From: Jejubacter sp036620675
GTDB taxonomy: Bacteria; Pseudomonadota; Gammaproteobacteria; Enterobacterales; Enterobacteriaceae
Length of the DNA stretch: 64,000 nt
Reading direction: 5' to 3' (one strand)
NCBI GenBank assembly: GCA_036620675.1
Contig: JAZHEE010000001.1
Shown here: positions 40,694 through 49,400 of the stretch, piece by piece
Numbering within the stretch: position 1 is the first letter of the stretch
Layout of the letters: each line of letters starts with the position of its first letter
Notes under the pieces: generated by a model
Database searches by the model: none
What the model was told of the DNA's origin: nothing
What the model saw: only the letters and a program-made list of their open reading frames with translations
Made by a program: the position numbers and the translations under genes

Positions 40694-41329
40694 TCAGAGC
40701 CCCTGCAAAAACGGATTGTGCAGTCGCTCTTCTCCGAGCGTCGAGAGCGGGCCATGGCCGGGAATAAAAGTAACATCATCCCCCAGCGGCAGCAGCTTAT
40801 TACAAATAGAAGCGATCAACTGGCTGTGGTCGCCACGCGGGAAGTCACTGCGCCCAACGCCCCCTTTAAAGATCACATCGCCGGAGATAAGCCTGCGCGA
40901 AGCCGCATCGAAAAAGACGATATGGCCTGGGGTATGCCCCGGGCAGTGCAGAACCTGAAGCGTAACCTTACCCACGGCAACGGTATCTCCTTCTTCCAGC
41001 CAGCGATCGGGCGTCAGCGGTTGACACTCATCAAGCCCGAACATGCGACTCTGCTGCGGCAGCCCCTGAAGCCAGAACTCGTCCTCTTTCTGAGGGCCGA
41101 TGACCGGCACCCCATAGTGCGCCGCCAGCTCCGCCGCAGCGCCCACATGGTCAAGATGACCGTGTGTCAGCAGGATCTGAGTGACCGAAACGCCCTTCGC
41201 GACCACCTCTTCCTTGATGCGCCCGGCATCGCCGCCTGGGTCCACCAGCGCCGCCAGTCGGGTTTCAGGACACCATATCAGCGAACAGTTCTGAGAGAAC
41301 GCCGTAACCGGAATAATGTGATAGTTCAT
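40694..41329 (-). CDS. gloC: Glyoxalase II-type hydrolase GloC
   Basis: A 211-residue metallo-beta-lactamase-fold hydrolase (formerly YcbL) that hydrolyses S-lactoylglutathione in methylglyoxal detoxification. The metal-binding motif THGHLDH gives H56, H58, D60 and H61; further ligands lie in HCPGHTPGH, SGDVIF and IPGHGP. It is about four residues shorter than E. coli. MgsA, which makes methylglyoxal, is in the same window (5.3 kb). It lies 38 bases after mepK in the same direction, so co-transcription is likely. Confidence 0.92.
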   Translation of the reverse strand: MNYHIIPVTAFSQNCSLIWCPETRLAALVDPGGDAGRIKEEVVAKGVSVTQILLTHGHLDHVGAAAELAAHYGVPVIGPQKEDEFWLQGLPQQSRMFGLDECQPLTPDRWLEEGDTVAVGKVTLQVLHCPGHTPGHIVFFDAASRRLISGDVIFKGGVGRSDFPRGDHSQLIASICNKLLPLGDDVTFIPGHGPLSTLGEERLHNPFLQGL

Positions 41330-41367
41330 ACCGCTCCCATTGTGCCCGTTACCGGGCCTTTCGTTAA

Positions 41368-41916
41368 TTACCAGTGCCTTACCGGCCCGGTATCAATATG
41401 CACAAAGTTGCTACGTGGGTAGTATCCTACACCACCGGCGCGCATAGATAACGCGGCTTTGCGGATATTGCTTAACGAAATGCCTTCGATGTGGAAATCC
41501 ATCGCCTGGCCTTTGGTGTGGTAACTGTGCTTCGCCACGCCCGAACTGCGGGCACGCAAACGGTTATTGGTCACAGGTGAACGATAACCGGAAATTAACT
41601 GCACCGGTTTACTGGTGCCCAGCATCCCCTGAAGGCGATAGAGCTGGTCAAACAGTCCGGGGTCAATCATTTTGACTTTGTTGGCGCGAAAATCGCGGAA
41701 GAAATGGTTTAAGCGACTCAGCTCATCCTGAATGTAGTGTCTGCCGTCGAAAAATTCGGCTTTGATCGTTTCTCCGGTGTGGAGATTGTTCATGGTCAGG
41801 ATGCGCGGACGCGGCGTAGAGAGTGTGGCAAATGCAGAGGTCGGCAAGATGGCTACACCCAGGGCAGCCCCCCCCAACGCCAGCAATTTGCGGCGGTTAG
41901 CGTCGAATTTATCCAT
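41368..41916 (-). CDS. mepK: Murein LD-endopeptidase MepK (YcbK)
   Basis: A 182-residue M15-type zinc peptidase with a twin-arginine signal (residues 1-30, NRRKLLALGG then hydrophobic core, cut after SAFA). In E. coli it cuts the 3-3 (diaminopimelate-diaminopimelate) cross-links of peptidoglycan, favouring cell-wall expansion. Zinc ligands H133, D140 and H173 (KHSYHTKGQAMDFH, NFVHID) are present. Its neighbour LdtD makes the very bonds MepK cuts, and the order ldtD-mepK is conserved in E. coli. About 190 bases separate the two genes, with an inverted repeat at 42035-42061. Confidence 0.93.
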   Translation of the reverse strand: MDKFDANRRKLLALGGAALGVAILPTSAFATLSTPRPRILTMNNLHTGETIKAEFFDGRHYIQDELSRLNHFFRDFRANKVKMIDPGLFDQLYRLQGMLGTSKPVQLISGYRSPVTNNRLRARSSGVAKHSYHTKGQAMDFHIEGISLSNIRKAALSMRAGGVGYYPRSNFVHIDTGPVRHW

Positions 41917-42034
41917 GATATCCGGGTCTACAGGTAAAAATAAAAATGGAACAATAAATATGCACTTCTAGCGCATTCAGACGCACCTTAACCGCCAAAA
42001 CTTAAGACGTCAAGATAGCGCCAGCCCATGTCCT

Positions 42035-42061
42035 GCGGGCTCTGTAGCGATTCGAGCCCGC
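42035..42061 (-). repeat. Inverted repeat downstream of ldtD
   Basis: GCGGGCTC (42035-42042) and GAGCCCGC (42054-42061), a perfect 8-bp stem with an 11-base loop. It has no T-run, so it may be an attenuating or mRNA-stabilising hairpin between ldtD and mepK rather than a full terminator. Confidence 0.45.
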
Positions 42062-42106
42062 GAATGACATAAGTTTACGACAGTTAATTTATTAGAATTA
42101 CTGCAT

Positions 42107-43864
42107 TTACTGGATGAGCTTTTGCGCTTTTGCCAGGATTTGTGCGCCCGATCGCGCAGTGAGATCGTAATTGTAAATATCTGTTCGAAACGCGGTCCGT
42201 CCATCGTTATCGACAAAAGCGGTCAGATAGTAAAGATTTACCGGAATGCGCTGACGGATATTCACGTAACGAGTATTCCCTTCCTGCAGCGCAGAAGAGA
42301 CGCGCGCCTGATTCCAGCCGGCGTCCTGCAATAGCATTCCAGCCAGCTCAGAAGCCTTATTGACCCTGACGCATCCTGAACTCAGCGCCCGCTCGCTCTT
42401 GTTAAACAGCGAGTGATTCGGCGTATCATGCAAATAGATGGCATCCGAGCTTGGCATATTGAACTTATAGCGGCCTAATGCATTACGCGGCCCCGGCGCC
42501 TGCTGGAAGCGGAATGGCAGATTCGATGGGGTAATCGTCGCCCAGTCCACCTGCCAGGGGTTAATCGCAGCGTTACTGTTCCAGCCCCTCAGCACCTTGT
42601 AGTTATGGCGATCGAGATAGCCGGGATCGCGCCAGACCTTTGGCAGGATATCTTTGCGCGCCATGCTCATCGGCACGTTCCACGGCGGATTTACCACCAC
42701 GTTATTCAGCGCGCTGCTCATCATCGGCGTCCTGCGGTCGGGACGCCCGACAATCACCTTTGATGCCAGCGCCAGATTACCGTCCAGATAATAAACCAGC
42801 GAGTAATCGGGAATATTGACCAGAATGCCGGTACGGGTTTCCGCAGGCAGCAGGCGCAGCCGCTGAATATTCAATGCCAGCAGGCTGGCGCGCTGGCGCG
42901 GCGTAACGTTAAGCCAGTAACGCGTCGACGGCCCGATGACGCCATCCGCACCCAGCCCCTGCCATACCTGGAATCGCTTCACCGCCGCCACCAGTTGCCT
43001 GTCGTAGGACTGACTGGCGTCAGAAGGTCGGGAAGAGCTCACCGCCCCGCCCTCGTCCAGCATCCCTGAGTTACGCAGAATCTGGCGCAGCGCCGGAACA
43101 TCGCGGCTCAATTCGCCGGGGCGCAGCGTTCTGCTATCGCTTAACTGTGGCCACGGGCGCTTATCTTCCAGCAGCCGACGCAGTGATTGATGCATCTCGC
43201 TGTACCAGGGATGCTGGGGCGTCAGCGATTCCACAAATGGCGCGACGCGATCGCTATCGACCGCCAGCTGCCACTGGTTAATCACCGACAGCGGCGGCAG
43301 CGACATCTTCCAGGCGCTCTCGCTGTATAACCAACGATTGCCCTGATCTGGCATAGAAGCGATAAAATACAGATATCCCAGCAGCGCGTCGGAAAGCACC
43401 ACATCACGATCCATTCCCTGAACCTCAGGATCGGTCAGTTTTTCGACCCAGGCGCTGAATCGCGGATGAACGCCCGCCATCGCTACTTCCGCCAGCTGTT
43501 GTTCAAAGGAACGAACCGCCTGAGCGTTATCCCACATGGGTTTCATATCACGCGCCACGTAAAGCTGTGCCAGGGCGTCGGAATAGAGCGGCGTATAGCC
43601 GGACGACAGCACGGACTGCAGGCGGGCGCGATTATCGGCCGCCGAGGTGTCGGCCTGAGCTGGCTGGCTGCCGTACAGCGCAGCCATAGCCGGCGATGCC
43701 GGCGCGGTCTGCATTAGACCGGGATGTTCCAGGGTCGTTTCACTACCATCGGCCGGTACCACAGCGGGTTCATCGGCCAGAGCGCCGGTTAGCGGCATCA
43801 GCCCCAGAGCCAGCGCCACGGCCGCAGCCAGCTGTCGGCGCCCCAAAAAGTTCATAAGCAACAT
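42107..43864 (-). CDS. ldtD: L,D-transpeptidase LdtD (YcbB)
   Basis: A 585-residue periplasmic L,D-transpeptidase that forms 3-3 peptidoglycan cross-links and can bypass penicillin-binding proteins under beta-lactam or lipopolysaccharide-export stress. It has a signal peptide (MLLMNFLGRRQ, hydrophobic core, cut near ALADEP), a substrate-capping region, a peptidoglycan-binding-like domain (FQVWQGLGADGVIGPST) and a YkuD catalytic domain with the nucleophile Cys498 in SSGCVRV. It lacks a linker of about 30 residues present in E. coli (615 aa). ATG 43864 follows AAGGG and heads the signal peptide. A CpxR-type box lies upstream. Confidence 0.94.
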   Translation of the reverse strand: MLLMNFLGRRQLAAAVALALGLMPLTGALADEPAVVPADGSETTLEHPGLMQTAPASPAMAALYGSQPAQADTSAADNRARLQSVLSSGYTPLYSDALAQLYVARDMKPMWDNAQAVRSFEQQLAEVAMAGVHPRFSAWVEKLTDPEVQGMDRDVVLSDALLGYLYFIASMPDQGNRWLYSESAWKMSLPPLSVINQWQLAVDSDRVAPFVESLTPQHPWYSEMHQSLRRLLEDKRPWPQLSDSRTLRPGELSRDVPALRQILRNSGMLDEGGAVSSSRPSDASQSYDRQLVAAVKRFQVWQGLGADGVIGPSTRYWLNVTPRQRASLLALNIQRLRLLPAETRTGILVNIPDYSLVYYLDGNLALASKVIVGRPDRRTPMMSSALNNVVVNPPWNVPMSMARKDILPKVWRDPGYLDRHNYKVLRGWNSNAAINPWQVDWATITPSNLPFRFQQAPGPRNALGRYKFNMPSSDAIYLHDTPNHSLFNKSERALSSGCVRVNKASELAGMLLQDAGWNQARVSSALQEGNTRYVNIRQRIPVNLYYLTAFVDNDGRTAFRTDIYNYDLTARSGAQILAKAQKLIQ

Positions 43865-43918
43865 CCCTTGCCCCCTAATTAATTGCCTCTGCGTCAAAAG
43901 TGACAGGCTCTTACTCTC

Positions 43919-43970
43919 AGTATATAAAGAGAAAAATGGCTTTGCAGCGCCAAATGTAAAGAAATTTAAA
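43919..43970 (-). promoter_or_regulatory. ldtD promoter with a CpxR-type box
   Basis: A minus-strand -10 TATACT (43919-43924) would start transcription about 50 bases before ldtD. Upstream, GTAAA-GAAAT-TTAAA (43956-43970, read on the plus strand) differs from the CpxR consensus by one base and would sit about 50 bp before the start site. E. coli ldtD is activated by CpxR. The -35 is weak, as expected for an activated promoter. Confidence 0.5.
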
Positions 43971-44003
43971 GACCCGAAACCACAAAGTCAATGGAAGAAA
44001 AGA

Positions 44004-44191
44004 AGAGGCCCCTCACCGGAAGGGCCTGAAACTGATGACAAACCTGGGCCGAACGCGTTCGGCCAGAATTACCAGAAAAATAAACACGGAAAATCAATTC
44101 ATTGATTTTCGGCTGATAACCACAAAGAGGGAAAAACCACGTTTTTTCCCTCTTTGTCATCAACCTGAGGCCCCTCGCGAGAAGGGCCTCT
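44004..44191. repeat. 188-bp element with 39-bp imperfect terminal inverted repeats between mukB and ldtD
   Basis: The left end (44004-44042) and the right end (44153-44191) are inverted copies: TTTGTCATCA, AGGCCC and GGCCTCT match exactly at identical spacing, with variable bases between. Each end is itself a hairpin (AGGCCC...GGGCCT). Inside are GGCCGAACGCGTTCGGCC (44047-44064, perfect 18-bp palindrome), GAAAATCAAT-TC-ATTGATTTTC (44089-44110) and a 15-bp-arm hairpin ACAAAGAGGG... (44122-44157). It starts 12 bases after the mukB stop. I do not recognise it as REP, BIME or ERIC, and no clear target-site duplication is visible. Short frames on both strands are by-products of the symmetry. Confidence 0.75.
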
Positions 44192-44203
44192 GTTCAGCCG
44201 CGA

Positions 44204-47200
44204 TCAGGAAGCGTCAGCGTCCGGTTCGTCGTCCTCGTCCGGCTCCGCTACCATCGGCTCGCTGCGCGGTAGCGTCTCCGGCAGCGTAGCGGCAAATCCG
44301 CGTAGCCCCACCACGTGTACGTGTTCGGTGTTCTGAACCACCTTACGCACCAGCTTATAGGTAGTACCTTTCTCCGGACTGATGTTTTCCGGCGCCGCGA
44401 TAACCAGCTGCATCTCCAGACGCTCGCACAGTTCGAACAGGGTGTTGATGGACCGGGCGTCAAGACGCGCCGCTTCATCAAGGAACAGCAGACGACACGG
44501 CGAGATATCTTTACCGCGTAGACGGCGGGACTCTTCTTCCCAGGACTGCACCACCATCACCAGGATCGACATACCGGTACCGATGGCTTCGCCGGTAGAG
44601 AGCGCGCCGCTCTCGGCGCGCAGCCAGCCGTCTGAGCCTCTGTTGACTTCTACTTCCATCTCCAGATAGTTACGGTAGTCCAGCAGCTCTTCACCGATGG
44701 TTTGCGCCGTACGGTTGCCCATATCGATCTGCGGGTTCAGGCGCTGGTACAGCTTCGCCAGGGCTTCAGAAAAACTCAGGCGACTGCTGTTAAACAGATC
44801 CTGATGCTGTTCATGCTCGGCGGACAGCACCTCCAGCAGCGTGGCGTGGGCCTCTCGCACGTTCACGTTGAGCCGCACGCTATTCACCTGGCCAAAGGAG
44901 ACGCTCTGCAGCCCCTGGTTCAGCATCCGAATACGGTTCTGTTCGCGCTGGATGGTTTTACGAATAATATTCGCCACGCTGCGCGAGCTGATAGCCAGCT
45001 TCTGCTCACGGGCGGTCAGCTCTTCCGTCAGGCGGCCCAGTTCGATCTCCATCTGTTCAATGGCCTCGACCGGATCGTCAGTGCGTATGATATCCTGGCG
45101 GATACGCTCGCGCAGATGCTGGTAAACCGCGACAAAGAACTGAATCTTGCGCTCCGGCCGTTTCGGATCTTCTGACATCCGCAGTACGTCACGCAGATGC
45201 TCATTATCCGCCACGGCCTGACGCAGGGCGCCGAGCGCCTTATCCGACATCGAACGCAGATCGTCGCCAGACTGATAAGCCAGCTCGCGACGGTGCAAAC
45301 GCTTCTCGACGCCGTTCTCTTTGACCATGCGCATCACCGCGCACCAGCCCGCTTTGGCGCTCACCACCTGCTCACGCTTCTCGCGGTAATCCCGCTCCTG
45401 ACGCTTCAGGCGGCGGGTCAGGTTTTCCATTTCCGCTTCGCAGTACGTCAGCTGTTTTTCCAGCTGATTGCGACGGGCACGGTTGTTGCTGAGCGCGGTA
45501 TGCAGCTCATCGCGACGCATCCGGGCGCGCTCTTCCGAACCGGCATCGGCACGCACGCCAATGTCTTTCAGTTCGCGATAGAGGTCGGCCAGCAGTTCGC
45601 GTTTGGTGTCGAACGAACTCTTCAGCGAGGCCAGCAGCTGATGATACTGGCTGAGCTGGGCGGCATGGCTGCGCAGCGCTTCACGGGCTCGGGTACGCTC
45701 GGACTCCGCCTGCTCCAGCCGACGGCGCAGCTTCTCATTGAGATCGCTGTTGCCGCTCAGCATCTCTGCCGAATCGCTGTAGCTAAAGTGGGCGCGACGC
45801 TGCACCACTTCGGTCAACGCAAAGGCCTGCTGGCGCGCTTCGCGCTGCACCTGCTGCGCGTACTGGTAATCCTGCTTGAGCTGATCGAACTGCTCGGGGT
45901 CGTTTTGCAATACCGACGCCACCTGCTCCAGGCGCGTCAGTTGGTTGCCATGCTGCTGAATAAAGCGTACGGCCTCCTGCGCTTCATCCAGACGCTCCTG
46001 AATTTCATCGCAGCGGTCGGCCAGAGTTTCGTCTTCCAGCAAACTCAGACGCGGCAACAGACGGTTAAGCTGCGCCACCCCCTCTTTCGCCAGTGAAAAC
46101 TGCGCCTGCTGCTGTTGGTTGTCACTTTCATGGGTGCTTAACGCACGCTCAATCTCAGTTTTACGGCTATTGAGCTGACGAATTTCCGCTTCGGGATCGT
46201 CCTCGAAAGCCACCGACAGGTGCTGGCCGATAAAGCGACTGAAGGCCTGATGCAGACGCTGGGTCTTCTGAACGTCGAACGCCAGAGTGGCGTAGCGCTC
46301 CGCCAGCGTTTCGCGCTCTGCGTGCAGTGATTCAATACGGTTTTCACGCGCGGCACGGCCAAACAGCGGCACTTCCGGAAAGCGGGAATAACGCCACTGG
46401 CGATCCGCCACCTTCACGACCACCGCCCCTTCCAGCTCTTCGGCGCCGAAGACGCTATCGTCGAAGGACTGCGGATCCCCTTCTATCAGGTAGAGATCTT
46501 CCGGACAGTCTTCCAGCGCGTCGAGCTGTTCGCGAATCTGCGAAAGATCCGGAACGACGATAGCGTGGCGCGACGGGCCGTAGAGCGCCGAAAAGTACGG
46601 TGCATCTTCCAGACTGACGTCATCGTAGATTTCCGACAGCAGAACCCCGCCGAAACGCTCCGCCAGCACGCTCAGCCGACCGTCATCGGCACCGCCAGGC
46701 TGACTCAGCCGTTCGATCTCTTCATCCACGGCGCGCTTGCGGGCGCCGACTTCGTCGCGCTCCACCGTCGCTTCGCGCTCGCGTTCCAGCAGTTGCTGAA
46801 GGTACCCGGTCACTTCCGCGCCGCTGGCGAACTCTTCCCCACTCTGTTCGCTAATCTGGTTCAGGCTGTTACGGGCCGCCAGCCAGACTGGCGCACGCTG
46901 GGTCAGCAGACGAATCCGCCCCTGCAGCTGTTCCAGCTCCTGACGCAGATTCATGCGCTGTTCGCTGGCTTCGCTGACGCTGTCCTGCAGATCGGCAATA
47001 CGCGCTTCCAGCTCCTGCTGCAGCGCTTCCAGCTCATCGGGCTGATACTCACGCCCCTGGCGTTTACAGAATTCCGCCAGCAGGCGTTCCGCCTCCTGCT
47101 GTTCACGCAGGCGCTGTTCCAGTTCGCTCAGGCGCATACGCAGCCCCTGAGCCTGCTCCGCCTGGTGACGCTGTTCGGACGCATCGCGCAGCAGATCGCG

Positions 47201-48694
47201 CGCCACAGACCAGGCCTCGCCGCGGCTCACCGGGCCATGAATGGATTCAACCAGCCTGAAGGCCTCCTCGAACTGGCTGTGAGCGGTCTGAGAGACGCTC
47301 ATCTTCTGCTCAAGATTCAGCAGCTTTTCCGTGGCTTCCTGCTCGCGAGCCTGGAAAGTTTCCTGCCATTCGGCGGCGCTGTCAGGATCGAGATCCGGCA
47401 GATGACACAGCTCCCTGGCGCGCTCCAGCGCCTGGAGCGCCTGCTGATACTGAATAGCGCGAGTCTGCTGTACGTCGAGGGCCTGCTGATAGTCGGCAAG
47501 CTGGCTCTTCAGCTCGTCTACCTCCAGCTCCGCCGCCTCAGTGCGGGCCTCGTTCTCTTCCTGCATCTCCTGAGATTCAGCGACAATCTCGCTCTGCTCT
47601 TCCAGACGAATCTGCAACTCTTCCAGATCCGCCTCATAGCGTTCAATTTTTTCCTGCTGGCGCAGCGCCGTCTGCACCAGGTTCAGGTGATCGCTGGCCG
47701 CCTGATAGTCGGTTTCCAGATCCCCTTCGGCGCCGGCGTGCTCCGCCAGCTCACGGGCCATCTCGACATGTTTGTACTGTTCGGTAGCAAGCTGCTGGCG
47801 GCCGGTATAGAGCTCACGCCGCAGATCCAGCGCCTGATCCAGATGGATGCGTCGCTCATTGGCATGACGCATGTAGTCCGCCGCCACGTAATTGGTAGCT
47901 TCGGAGATCAGGTGTTTAAACAGATCGCGATCCGACTGGGTGACGCGAATCGCCTCCAGGGTCATGCGGTTTTCGCGCAGCGCCGCTTCCATATCCTGAA
48001 ACGCTTTACGCACTCCGCCGTTTTCCGGCAGCAGGTAGTCGCGCAGGGAGCGGGTAATGGCGCTGGAGATCCCGCCGTAGAGCGAGGCTTCGATCAGCTT
48101 GTAGTACTTGCTGCGATCGGACGCGGAGCGCAAACGACGCGCCACCACCCCAAGATCGAACATCAGCGAGTGGTAATCGGTAATGGAGTTGAACTGCTTG
48201 AACTGCACCCCCTCCATCGCTTCCATCTTGTCCCGCAGCTCCTGAAGCGTCAGCACGCGCGCCTGACGATCGTTGAGCGTTTCGGTCAGCAGTTGGGTCG
48301 GCTGAATCGCCATCGGCAGTCCCTGAATGGCGAAAGGCTTGATATCCACCTTGCGATCGCGACCGGCAATCTGCTGCAGACGCACCCCCACCACCACGCG
48401 CTGATGGCGTGAGTTCACCACATCCAGCACCGAATAGCAGACACCGGCGCGCAGCTTGCCGTGCAGGCCCTTATCGCGCGAACCGGACGTCGCTCCGGCC
48501 TCGGTGGTGTTACGAAAGTGCAGCAGCGTCAGATCGGGAATCAGCGCCGTCACGAAGGCCGCCATGGTCGTGGATTTACCGGCACCGTTGCCCCCGGACA
48601 GCGTGGTAACCAGCGCATCCAGATCGAAGGTACGCGCGAAGAAACCGTTCCAGTTAATCAGCGTCAGCGAACGAAATTTACCGCGTTCAATCAT
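44204..48694 (-). CDS. mukB: Chromosome-partition SMC-like protein MukB
   Basis: A 1496-residue SMC-like ATPase that condenses the chromosome with MukE and MukF and binds topoisomerase IV at its hinge. The N-terminal head has Walker A GGNGAGKS (residues 34-41). Long coiled coils (about 290-640 and 785-1110) flank the hinge. The C-terminal head has the signature LSTGEAIGTGMSI and Walker B RLLFLDEAARLD. The acidic C-terminal tail (EPDEDDEPDADAS) is about ten residues longer than in E. coli. ATG 48694 gives MIERGKFRSLTLINW and overlaps the mukE stop by 8 bases. Confidence 0.97.
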   Translation of the reverse strand: MIERGKFRSLTLINWNGFFARTFDLDALVTTLSGGNGAGKSTTMAAFVTALIPDLTLLHFRNTTEAGATSGSRDKGLHGKLRAGVCYSVLDVVNSRHQRVVVGVRLQQIAGRDRKVDIKPFAIQGLPMAIQPTQLLTETLNDRQARVLTLQELRDKMEAMEGVQFKQFNSITDYHSLMFDLGVVARRLRSASDRSKYYKLIEASLYGGISSAITRSLRDYLLPENGGVRKAFQDMEAALRENRMTLEAIRVTQSDRDLFKHLISEATNYVAADYMRHANERRIHLDQALDLRRELYTGRQQLATEQYKHVEMARELAEHAGAEGDLETDYQAASDHLNLVQTALRQQEKIERYEADLEELQIRLEEQSEIVAESQEMQEENEARTEAAELEVDELKSQLADYQQALDVQQTRAIQYQQALQALERARELCHLPDLDPDSAAEWQETFQAREQEATEKLLNLEQKMSVSQTAHSQFEEAFRLVESIHGPVSRGEAWSVARDLLRDASEQRHQAEQAQGLRMRLSELEQRLREQQEAERLLAEFCKRQGREYQPDELEALQQELEARIADLQDSVSEASEQRMNLRQELEQLQGRIRLLTQRAPVWLAARNSLNQISEQSGEEFASGAEVTGYLQQLLEREREATVERDEVGARKRAVDEEIERLSQPGGADDGRLSVLAERFGGVLLSEIYDDVSLEDAPYFSALYGPSRHAIVVPDLSQIREQLDALEDCPEDLYLIEGDPQSFDDSVFGAEELEGAVVVKVADRQWRYSRFPEVPLFGRAARENRIESLHAERETLAERYATLAFDVQKTQRLHQAFSRFIGQHLSVAFEDDPEAEIRQLNSRKTEIERALSTHESDNQQQQAQFSLAKEGVAQLNRLLPRLSLLEDETLADRCDEIQERLDEAQEAVRFIQQHGNQLTRLEQVASVLQNDPEQFDQLKQDYQYAQQVQREARQQAFALTEVVQRRAHFSYSDSAEMLSGNSDLNEKLRRRLEQAESERTRAREALRSHAAQLSQYHQLLASLKSSFDTKRELLADLYRELKDIGVRADAGSEERARMRRDELHTALSNNRARRNQLEKQLTYCEAEMENLTRRLKRQERDYREKREQVVSAKAGWCAVMRMVKENGVEKRLHRRELAYQSGDDLRSMSDKALGALRQAVADNEHLRDVLRMSEDPKRPERKIQFFVAVYQHLRERIRQDIIRTDDPVEAIEQMEIELGRLTEELTAREQKLAISSRSVANIIRKTIQREQNRIRMLNQGLQSVSFGQVNSVRLNVNVREAHATLLEVLSAEHEQHQDLFNSSRLSFSEALAKLYQRLNPQIDMGNRTAQTIGEELLDYRNYLEMEVEVNRGSDGWLRAESGALSTGEAIGTGMSILVMVVQSWEEESRRLRGKDISPCRLLFLDEAARLDARSINTLFELCERLEMQLVIAAPENISPEKGTTYKLVRKVVQNTEHVHVVGLRGFAATLPETLPRSEPMVAEPDEDDEPDADAS

Positions 48695-49400
48695 TGTCAT
48701 CCTCGACGTTATCCTGGGAAGTTTCATCACTGTCGTCGTCATTCAGCTGCAGATGGGATTCAACGGGCATCGCCTCGCCGTCCCGGATAATGCGCAGCTG
48801 CGCCTCGCGCGGGTCATCCCCGGTGCGGACATCGGCGCCGAATCGGAAGACCGACTCCATAATGCGGAATTTGCTGCTGTCATGGCCGGTAAACCAGACC
48901 ATGCCGAGACGACGCAGTCGGTTCAGTGACGCGCGCACCTTTTCCTGCAGCTTCTGACGGTCGAGATCTGAGCCCGTGGAGCGGTTGTTCACCAGCTTCA
49001 GCAGTTTGCTCTCGTCGGCCAGTGCCAGCAGCTCATCGTAGAGCTCCTGCTGGGTAAAGATCCCTTCGTTAGCCAGGCGTTCCGGGCTGAGATAGAGGTA
49101 GCAAAGGATCTTGCCCACCAGCATGTCCAGCTCGGAAAGCACCGAACGCGGAATCAGCGTGGTGGAACGCGGACGCAGATAGAAAAAGCCCTCCGGCGCA
49201 CGGATAAGCTCCACGTTATAGCGGGCGTAAAACTCTTCCAGCTGCTCCTGAAAATCCATTAAAAAAGCATGGTTATCCAGCTCATCCAGCCCAATATGAC
49301 GACCAGAGCGTAACTGGCTGTCGAGAGCCGGAAACAGTGGATTCGCCAGCGCCTGCGCCAGCTTCACTGGCATTAATTGTTCAATATTTATCGATGACAT
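48687..49400 (-). CDS. mukE: Chromosome-partition protein MukE
   Basis: A 237-residue KITE-type winged-helix subunit of the MukBEF condensin that binds MukF and regulates MukB ATPase. MSSINIEQLMPVKLAQALAN is the conserved start, and the ALDSQLRSGRHIGLDELDNH and RSTGSDLDRQKLQEKVR blocks are near-identical to E. coli. The C-terminus is strongly acidic. The start lies within the 3' end of mukF (20-base overlap) and the stop overlaps mukB, consistent with coupled translation. Confidence 0.96.
   Translation of the reverse strand: MSSINIEQLMPVKLAQALANPLFPALDSQLRSGRHIGLDELDNHAFLMDFQEQLEEFYARYNVELIRAPEGFFYLRPRSTTLIPRSVLSELDMLVGKILCYLYLSPERLANEGIFTQQELYDELLALADESKLLKLVNNRSTGSDLDRQKLQEKVRASLNRLRRLGMVWFTGHDSSKFRIMESVFRFGADVRTGDDPREAQLRIIRDGEAMPVESHLQLNDDDSDETSQDNVEDDND

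Noticed and set aside
43966..44289. Short open frames on both strands across the mukB-ldtD gap
   Set aside because: They are mirror products of the inverted repeats (each contains MTKREK/PLC-like stretches from opposite arms), have no ribosome-binding site and no family resemblance.
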